In this document: positions 58,055-64,000 of the stretch, piece after piece
How positions within the stretch are numbered: position 1 is the stretch's first letter
Layout: each line of letters begins with the position of its first letter
NCBI RefSeq assembly: GCF_025151995.1
Contig: NZ_CP102290.1
Span: 992,001-1,056,000, forward strand
Reading direction: 5' to 3'
Source of the DNA: Ruminococcus gauvreauii
Lineage (GTDB): Bacteria; Bacillota; Clostridia; Lachnospirales; Lachnospiraceae
DNA: 64,000 bases
The notes under the pieces: generated by a model
Database searches by the model: none
What the model saw: the letters and a program-made list of their open reading frames with translations, nothing else
What the model was told of the DNA's origin: nothing
Translations under genes and position numbers: made by a program

Positions 58055-59353
58055 TTATTTAAAACCAATCGCAATCCAGTTAAACCACCGGTTTGTACGG
58101 GCAATTCCATCCACCGCCCGCAGGTTTGCATTAAAGCCTTTTAAATTACCGTTGCTTTCCGGTATTGCAGAAATATGGTAGTTTGCCAGAGCATTGCAAA
58201 ATACTATAGGTGTACTGGAAAAGCTTTTCGGATAAGCAACAGAAGATTTTGTGATCCCTTTCGCCGCAACGGAGGGAACATTTTTAGACCCCCACTGTAT
58301 CATCAGGCCTCCAGGCATTTCAATTAATCCATTCTTATTTTGTTCTACACTGTTTGACAGGCTGGTAATACTTGCCTCCAGATTTTTTATTTTTGCTGTA
58401 ATGACTCCATTCTGTACCGGGTTCCCGCTGCTCGCATCCATGGACGTATCTACAACCGTATGGTTGGCGCCCTGCTCCACAGTATCAAGCTTCTCCTTAT
58501 CTGCTGCTGACATCAGACCATCTGCGGCAGCCGATGCAGCTTCATAAGTTGTATCACGTTCCGGCAGACCGATTGCCGTAAAATCTTCCAGTGTCGCCCC
58601 ATGAGCAGCTGACACATGCCCCGATTCATCCACTGCAAGCTTATACAGTCCTGCAGCATGTGGTTCATGCGCAGGATGCATATAATAATTAGCACCTTCA
58701 GACACACCCGCAAGCTTTCGTTTATCGTCATCCGTATAATCATTGGAAGACAGACCCTTTCCCTCTTGCTTATCCACCTTACCGTTGAATTGATCTGCAG
58801 TTCCAGCGATCACACCATCCAATTCATTTTTAGCATTTGCAGCATTTGTTACCGCTTCTCTAAGGTCCGGCAGCAGCTGTGTACCGCTCTCCACATCGGC
58901 AGTCAGACTTTGCTCGACAACCTCTGCACTTTTTACCATTTCGTCAAATTTTTGGTTGAGATTCTGTGCCGCAGACACATTGCCCCCTAAAGACTGATTG
59001 ACGCTCTTTGCCTCGTCCACATTATATACAAGATTGTTGTTCAGCGTTGTGCCACTGTTGATCCGCTCGGAAAGATCCGTATTCAGCGTCTTTCCCTTTT
59101 CAAGTTTATCGGTCAGACCGGAGGAAATTGTTCGAATCTCCTCTGCAGCAGTGCTGATTTCTCCCTGGATCACCTGATTGCCGGTATACGAAGCTTCTGC
59201 CTGATTATGAAGGCTTTGAATGTCCATTTTTATCTGGTTATAAGTGTTGTTCTCATCGGACACGGCATTAATCGCATCAACAATCGCAGACCGCACCTCA
59301 CGTCCATAGGCAGCCTGGGCGATCTGCTCTGTATAACTTTTTACATCTGCCAT
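58055..59353 (-). CDS. Phage tail fibre / baseplate protein
   Basis: 432 residues. The N-terminus (SYTEQIAQAAYGREVRSAI, DAINAVSDENNTY) is the conserved start of siphovirus baseplate/tail-fibre proteins. A coiled coil (about 60-180) and a middle region with YTDDDKRKLAGVSEGANY and LMSAADKEKLDTVEQGA repeats follow. The C-terminal domain (GLMIQWGSKNVPS .. RWFNWIAIGFK) is like the gp53-type tip of tail fibres. It binds the host surface (inference). Confidence 0.88.
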   Translation of the reverse strand: MADVKSYTEQIAQAAYGREVRSAIVDAINAVSDENNTYNQIKMDIQSLHNQAEASYTGNQVIQGEISTAAEEIRTISSGLTDKLEKGKTLNTDLSERINSGTTLNNNLVYNVDEAKSVNQSLGGNVSAAQNLNQKFDEMVKSAEVVEQSLTADVESGTQLLPDLREAVTNAANAKNELDGVIAGTADQFNGKVDKQEGKGLSSNDYTDDDKRKLAGVSEGANYYMHPAHEPHAAGLYKLAVDESGHVSAAHGATLEDFTAIGLPERDTTYEAASAAADGLMSAADKEKLDTVEQGANHTVVDTSMDASSGNPVQNGVITAKIKNLEASITSLSNSVEQNKNGLIEMPGGLMIQWGSKNVPSVAAKGITKSSVAYPKSFSSTPIVFCNALANYHISAIPESNGNLKGFNANLRAVDGIARTNRWFNWIAIGFK

Positions 59354-59371
59354 TATAATAACACTCCTTCC

Positions 59372-59842
59372 CTAAAGCCAGCTGGCACTGACCAGCAGGC
59401 CATTCTTAAATACCAGGGAAGCCGTTCCCCAATTTTTCATCGTTCCGTTGTTGGTCACTTCCAGCGGCTGTATGAATTCCAACCTTCCGGATGCACAAGG
59501 GCTGCCGTTTACTTCCATGCTGATCTCCGGGGCCTGCAGCCGCAGTTTCTGACGCGCTTTGATGACGCTGTGACGCTCATCTCCATACTGCATACCCAGT
59601 AGGATCTGTGTATCCCAGTTCTCAGTCAGGCCACCCTCTAACCTGCTTCCCTGCATCTTAGCCCAAGCAGCATTTCCCGGCTGCCCGGTGCAAAATTCTC
59701 CTTCCAAGACAACATTCTTTCCGATCAGACGTCCTGATCTGTCCAGGCTGGACAAGCGGCTATCCCATTCCAGAGGCTCCGCCCGCAACCGAACAACGTA
59801 GGCGTTTCGGTTCAGTTCTTCCATGAATTCTTCAAATGTCAA
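59372..59842 (-). CDS. Phage tail-associated protein, unknown
   Basis: 156 residues from a TTG start at 59842 (GGGGGAG upstream). Beta-rich (SRLSSLDRSGRLIGKNVVLE, NWDTQILLGMQYGDERHSVI), ending KNGLLVSASWL. It lies between baseplate genes and overlaps the next small gene by 11 bases. Probably a structural component; not recognised. Confidence 0.7.
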   Translation of the reverse strand: MTFEEFMEELNRNAYVVRLRAEPLEWDSRLSSLDRSGRLIGKNVVLEGEFCTGQPGNAAWAKMQGSRLEGGLTENWDTQILLGMQYGDERHSVIKARQKLRLQAPEISMEVNGSPCASGRLEFIQPLEVTNNGTMKNWGTASLVFKNGLLVSASWL

Positions 59843-60059
59843 AGCTTCTCCCCCCTGTATGATAAAAATATGGCTCAAAATCAATATCGTCCACCAGGAT
59901 CCCTCTTGACGGCTCTGCCACAACCTCTTCCTGAGCTCCGATTTCTCGAATGATCGTATAGCCATCCTCCAGATACTTTTTAATGTGGTAGGGCTGTATA
60001 TAAGTAAACAGCCCGTTTTTCCCTGCTTTATAAATCGGTATCACACTCACTGCTTTCAC
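59832..60059 (-). CDS. Small phage protein, unknown
   Basis: 75 residues (VIPIYKAGKNGLFTYIQPYH; VDDIDFEPYFYHTGGRSFDI). It overlaps the genes on both sides, as is usual in a packed tail operon. No motif recognised. Confidence 0.65.
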   Translation of the reverse strand: MKAVSVIPIYKAGKNGLFTYIQPYHIKKYLEDGYTIIREIGAQEEVVAEPSRGILVDDIDFEPYFYHTGGRSFDI

Positions 60060-60276
60060 CCTCTTCCATTTTTACACTTTCTCCTGTCTCAGCATCTTCC
60101 CGCATAATTATTTCCGTGTATTCTGCCATTTTAAGGTCTTTAACTGTACATTGTACTTTAGTCAGAATATACTCCATTAAAGATGGGGGCACACCTTTGT
60201 TTCGTATACATTCAAAGACTTTCGCTTCCAACTCATTTTCTATTGCATCCAAAATGTAACCCAATGGTTTTTCCAT
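60028..60276 (-). CDS. Small acidic phage protein, unknown
   Basis: 82 residues, mostly helical (LGYILDAIENELEAKVFECI) with an acidic C-terminus (MEEGESSECDTDL). It follows the large tail protein by nine bases. No recognised domain. Confidence 0.65.
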   Translation of the reverse strand: MEKPLGYILDAIENELEAKVFECIRNKGVPPSLMEYILTKVQCTVKDLKMAEYTEIIMREDAETGESVKMEEGESSECDTDL

Positions 60277-60285
60277 AATCTCCTC

Positions 60286-63030
60286 CTAACTATAGACAAC
60301 ATGTGTCGTCATCCAACCATGTATAAAAGTAATCGGCACAAATTCTATATCTCTGTTGTTTCTCGATATAGCAAAATTAATAGTTTCCTTTTTGGGTGGT
60401 GAATCTCCATTGTGTGCCGTATAACTTTGAAAGATAGCCATTTGACTTGTAAAAAAAGAAATCGCTTCTTTTCCGTATAAGTTTAGGGATCTCATATTTT
60501 TCCCGGTATCTTGATTGTAAACAACAGACGCAAAATCAATCTTTCCGCCTGTTACATCTGTGGGACCGCCGTCCAGTATAGCATTCTCCAATCGCAGCCA
60601 GTACCCGTTCCCGGAACATACAAACTTTCCGCGGATATTTGCACTTTGACAGGTTAGTTTTCCTGCCTCCGTCATAGAAGAATACGTGCTTTTCCAAGCG
60701 ATCTTGTTTGCCTTCAGGCGAATGCTGTCCGCCTTCTGGGTAATCAGTGACTCCACCTGCCCTTTGGTAACCGTTAACGCAATCTTGCCGTCCATGACAG
60801 AAATTTCTGCAAGCGCCGTTTGCGCATCCTTTTGCGCAGCTTTTGCCGCCGCGTCTGCTGCAGCGATATCCTTATCCTGCACCCGATCCCACGATGCTCT
60901 ATCTGGTCCAGAAGCAGCATTTCCCGTATACTTCCAGAGTTTTCTTACATTGTTGCCATAACCGCCATGCGACGATTCCGGATAGCTGGATCCGCTGATC
61001 GAGACAATGGCTGCATCCGTCGGCAGCGTAGCAGGCGTATCCTGATTTTTCCAGTCTGCTGTCGCAGCCTCTACCTTTGTTACCCGGAATCCCCAGTAAC
61101 TATCCTTTGAAGTGTCTGTTCTCCAATATAGCCAAAATACATGGGACGGTATGCGGACCGTTTTTGCCCCGATCGCACCTCCAAGCTTTGGCATGGCATA
61201 CATTGTTCCGTCACGTTCGTAAAAAATCTGTATCCAGTCGTAGCCGACGCTTTCTGTTTCTGACTGCGCGTCAAATGTGACCGCAAGACCTGGTACGCCA
61301 TAGTTGTACCGATACGCATAACCGGTTGAGGTGTCGTAATACAGATCTCCTTTGTGTAACTGCCGGAGCTCTTTTGTGTTCCAGCCGCTTGCCGGCTCAT
61401 TAGAAATCGTTGGCGCATAGGTTCCATACCAGATTCCTTTTTTCTGCGTAAGCTGCTGTTCCACGCTTTTGACAGACAGGCTGATCCGCCCCTCCGCCGC
61501 CTCGATCGCCGATGTCACCTGTTTCATCGCGTATTGTTTACTTTCGTTCTCTGCGTCTGAGATTTGTTTCTCAAAATAGGTTTTACAATCCGTGGACAGG
61601 GTTTCCGTCTTGATGGATCCGGCTTTGATCCGTTCACCGAGGATGGTTCCATCCAACAGCATGCCGGTTGTATAAGGGCCGCTGTAGCCGTTTCTGCTTC
61701 CGCCGATTCCCTCTTTGTTGATCTGCAAAATTCGGCTTGCCAGATTCTTGTCCGGCGCATCCATATATAAATCACGCAGCCACAACCCTTTTTCGTCAAA
61801 CTCCGACAGCTTATAGCCGCCTTTGCTTCCCGTCATGCGGGCAGTCAATTCGTTAATCGAGGATTTCAGCCACTCCGTCTGGACTCTGACCTGATCCTCT
61901 GCCGCTTCCTGCGCTGTGCGGACTGTGTTCGCTACGCTTTCAGTGTATGTGAGCTTCCGTTTTTCACCAAGGCTTATCTTAAAGCCGTCCGGCTCCTGCA
62001 GCGGTATGGTAAGCTCCATTAGCGGAAACACACGATTCATACCGTATGGTTCTGCCTCGCACAGGATCCGGTCTCCCGGCTCAAACTGATCATAATTGGT
62101 AGCAAGCACGGATAAATCGGCGGCCGTAAGCTCCAGAACCATGCTTTCAAACTGGGCGCTCTCCAAATATTCCCGTCCCTTTTTCAGAAGATTTATGGGA
62201 ACATTCACGTCATCCCACCGGACCGTTCCCCGGATCCATCCAAAAGCTTCAACCGCCTTTTCGTTATAAATGTAATCCAATCCGTCATTGACTGATCGGA
62301 TGTCGACATAGCGCGGAAGTTTCTCGAAATCGCCGGCATCCGTTTTTACTTCGGCATCCAACTTGGCACCGAGCGGAATCAGGCAGGTAATCAGGTCATC
62401 TGTAGTGATGCTTTCCGTGTAATCCAGCAGGTTGAGTCCGAATTTGATGGGCTGACTGCAGTATTTTCCGTATTCCTCCAGTGTGATCCAATCCAGATAC
62501 AACTGTTCATTTTCATGCCGGAGACGCAAATACCCTCCCAGCTTCCCCACCAGTTTTTCGCGGATCGCCGAAAGGGTATTCTCCCTGTTTGTAAGCAGAT
62601 AAAAAGAATCATTGCTGTCATGAACAGATACGATTCCAAGGCAGATTCTTTTTCGCGCCTCCACCTGGGAATTATGAATATCCAGCCACTTTCCCAATAT
62701 CTGGCGCGGACTTAAATTGCGGTACTCGGCCTGCGGCTGGATCGTATCGGCCAGAAAGCTGAGCGCGCCTTCCACAGAGATTTCCTTTTCTTTGTATAGA
62801 TTCCGTTCCGATGAACGAACCTCTCCGTAGAAGATTTCTTTATCGTCCCGGAAGACACTGATCATGGAACGGCGGTTTCGGATCTTTTCATACGCCGGAT
62901 TATCCTGCGGCACCACGCACTTGAATTCTCCGGCGTATCCCGTCAGGAGATGGAGATTGGGATCTACAATGTGATAATATTCATCTCCCGGATAATACAG
63001 GTATTCACCATCCAGATAAACCATATACAT
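60286..63030 (-). CDS. Phage tail-associated protein (Tal/gp27-like N-terminus)
   Basis: 914 residues. About 1-360 matches the tail-tip hub seen in siphoviruses (MVYLDGEYLYYPGDEYYHIV; VVPQDNPAYEKIRNRRSMIS; LIPLGAKLDAEV). A coiled coil follows (SINELTARMTGSKGG). The rest is beta-rich, with a repeat-like region, and ends FIHGWMTTHVVYS. No endopeptidase motif was confirmed. It caps the tail tip and lies after the distal tail gene, overlapping it by one base. Confidence 0.85.
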   Translation of the reverse strand: MYMVYLDGEYLYYPGDEYYHIVDPNLHLLTGYAGEFKCVVPQDNPAYEKIRNRRSMISVFRDDKEIFYGEVRSSERNLYKEKEISVEGALSFLADTIQPQAEYRNLSPRQILGKWLDIHNSQVEARKRICLGIVSVHDSNDSFYLLTNRENTLSAIREKLVGKLGGYLRLRHENEQLYLDWITLEEYGKYCSQPIKFGLNLLDYTESITTDDLITCLIPLGAKLDAEVKTDAGDFEKLPRYVDIRSVNDGLDYIYNEKAVEAFGWIRGTVRWDDVNVPINLLKKGREYLESAQFESMVLELTAADLSVLATNYDQFEPGDRILCEAEPYGMNRVFPLMELTIPLQEPDGFKISLGEKRKLTYTESVANTVRTAQEAAEDQVRVQTEWLKSSINELTARMTGSKGGYKLSEFDEKGLWLRDLYMDAPDKNLASRILQINKEGIGGSRNGYSGPYTTGMLLDGTILGERIKAGSIKTETLSTDCKTYFEKQISDAENESKQYAMKQVTSAIEAAEGRISLSVKSVEQQLTQKKGIWYGTYAPTISNEPASGWNTKELRQLHKGDLYYDTSTGYAYRYNYGVPGLAVTFDAQSETESVGYDWIQIFYERDGTMYAMPKLGGAIGAKTVRIPSHVFWLYWRTDTSKDSYWGFRVTKVEAATADWKNQDTPATLPTDAAIVSISGSSYPESSHGGYGNNVRKLWKYTGNAASGPDRASWDRVQDKDIAAADAAAKAAQKDAQTALAEISVMDGKIALTVTKGQVESLITQKADSIRLKANKIAWKSTYSSMTEAGKLTCQSANIRGKFVCSGNGYWLRLENAILDGGPTDVTGGKIDFASVVYNQDTGKNMRSLNLYGKEAISFFTSQMAIFQSYTAHNGDSPPKKETINFAISRNNRDIEFVPITFIHGWMTTHVVYS

Positions 63031-63773
63031 TACAACATCCTCCTTCTATATTTAACAGATAAAATCGCGTTTCCTTTAAATTGCAGGACCACATCATTTT
63101 TATCAACAATCAGGTCAGGGAAGCGGTTTTCTCCTGTCCGGAGCGTATAGGTTTTCCCGTTTGCCGTCATGGTAAGGACATCAGAGGAAATCTGCTTCAC
63201 CTCAATCACCGGTACAAACGGCATCCCGATTTCAGAGATGGTAAAAGAAAACTGTTCTGCAAAGGTCAGATTCTCTCCGTCATCAATGACTCCATCCAGA
63301 AAACTGAACGTATCCCAGAGCCAGTCTGAGCCAGCATCCAGAACGCTGTATTTATAAGGATCTGCGTCACGGATCACCAAAGCAAACGTTCCCATTCGCT
63401 GTGTTCTGTCAAATTCCTCAATAGTGGCCCTGCCCTGCCAAAAATAACCCGGATCATTATCAAACACGAGCTTCACGAGATTTCCATGCAGCAGGTTCCG
63501 GTACTCGGAGATTACAATATCCCACTCCCTGCGCTCGCGTACTCCGCCAAATATAATCCGGATGGATCGTGTGCTGTACACCGGACGGCCAGTCAACGCT
63601 TCTGTGTAATCCAGCTTTCCGGGACGTCCCGGCACCTGCACATAATAAGATTCCAGTTCCGGTTCCTGCAGGTAATCATTGTTACAGATAATCAGCCCCC
63701 AATCCTTTAGGCTGTGGTAACTTTCTCCTGTTTTTACCAGTGTGACCGTTACAGCATTTGTAATTGCATTCAT
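63030..63773 (-). CDS. Distal tail protein (Dit-like)
   Basis: 247 residues. N-terminal ring domain (YVQVPGRPGKLDYTEALTGR; RSIRIIFGGVRERREWDIV; GYFWQGRATIEEFDRTQRMG) typical of phage tail distal proteins, followed by a galectin-like C-terminal part (FVPVIEVKQISSDVLTMTAN). Joins the tail tube to the tip. Overlaps the tape measure gene by four bases. Confidence 0.88.
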   Translation of the reverse strand: MNAITNAVTVTLVKTGESYHSLKDWGLIICNNDYLQEPELESYYVQVPGRPGKLDYTEALTGRPVYSTRSIRIIFGGVRERREWDIVISEYRNLLHGNLVKLVFDNDPGYFWQGRATIEEFDRTQRMGTFALVIRDADPYKYSVLDAGSDWLWDTFSFLDGVIDDGENLTFAEQFSFTISEIGMPFVPVIEVKQISSDVLTMTANGKTYTLRTGENRFPDLIVDKNDVVLQFKGNAILSVKYRRRML

Positions 63774-64000
63774 CTTCTCGCCTCCCTTGCGGCCATAACA
63801 GGCAGCTGCCGGTTAATTTCCGGAAGCATTTCCCCCACCACTTTTTTCTTATCCAGGTATATATTGCTTCCAGAGGCAAGGTACGGCAGATATTTCTGCA
63901 TCACCTGCAGCATCTCCGCAATTTCCGGCACTGTATAAGCTGGCTGCTCAGCTGCATTCCAGGACATACCGGAGTCAATGGCGTACTGGATTTCGTTGAC
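63770..64000 (-). CDS. Tail tape measure protein, C-terminal end
   Basis: Only the last 76 residues are in the window (EIQYAIDSGMSWNAAEQPAY; YLDKKKVVGEMLPEINRQLP). The position before Dit and the phrase 'VVGEMLPEINRQL' near the C-terminus fit phage tape measure proteins. The remainder lies beyond the right edge. Confidence 0.75.
   Translation of the reverse strand, partial: VNEIQYAIDSGMSWNAAEQPAYTVPEIAEMLQVMQKYLPYLASGSNIYLDKKKVVGEMLPEINRQLPVMAAREARR

Overview
The window looks like chromosomal DNA from an endospore-forming clostridium of the Lachnospiraceae type (Bacillota). Evidence: clostridial rRNA genes, the spore-protease homologue YyaC, a Gram-positive large SRP RNA, VanW and DUF5711-type envelope proteins, iron-dependent alcohol dehydrogenase, Rrf2/O-acetylhomoserine sulfhydrylase/CysK sulfur genes, and strong TTGACA-17-TATAAT promoters with GGAGG ribosome sites. 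Genus cannot be fixed without a 16S search.

Layout. 1-2.1 kb: a cas3 gene of a CRISPR-Cas type I system (minus strand, runs off the left edge). 2.2-2.4 kb: a divergent promoter drives a single type I-C-like CRISPR repeat followed by a pseudo-spacer that matches the cas3 upstream region, a candidate crRNA-like autoregulator. 2.4-4.3 kb: a decayed msrAB gene truncated by a frameshifted IS91/IS1294-type transposase remnant. 4.5-20.6 kb: housekeeping (RlmD/RlmCD, YhaM, an HtrA-like pseudoprotease, MutS2, a two-component system, TrmL, a HypE/PurM-like protein, a VanW protein, a 32-residue membrane peptide, a DnaQ-like exonuclease, Nth, a B12-radical SAM protein, GlyA). 20.7-30.1 kb: iron alcohol dehydrogenase, three tRNAs, a sulfur-assimilation operon (Rrf2 regulator, MetY, CysK), MgtC, MATE, GGDEF and AEC-permease genes. 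30.1-34.8 kb: a two-component system divergent from a three-gene lantibiotic-type ABC exporter. 35.0-42.4 kb: ADP-ribosylglycohydrolase, then one long rRNA/tRNA operon read on the minus strand in the order 16S, 5S, tRNA-Ile, tRNA-Ala, 23S, then Asn, Glu, Thr, Met, Asp, Val, Leu. 42.5-51.4 kb: CvpA, DUF5711, a LysM protein with a degenerate JAMM/MPN fold, YyaC, HD protein, recR-ybaB-dnaX, pfkA and the SRP RNA. 51.7-64 kb: the lysis and tail end of a siphovirus-like prophage, bordered by a 3' tRNA fragment (candidate att site), a broken hicA and an intact hicB.

Functional links. dnaX-ybaB-recR is the classic replication/recombination cluster. The Rrf2 regulator precedes two cysteine/homocysteine synthesis genes, and a palindrome lies at the cysK promoter. 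The prophage genes read, in transcription order, tape measure, distal tail protein, tail-associated protein, small proteins, four fibre-like proteins, small membrane protein, holin, endolysin. The most interesting signal is the solitary repeat with cas3-promoter complementarity: the mismatches in its first 14 positions fall only at positions 6 and 12, the bases flipped out in Cascade guides.
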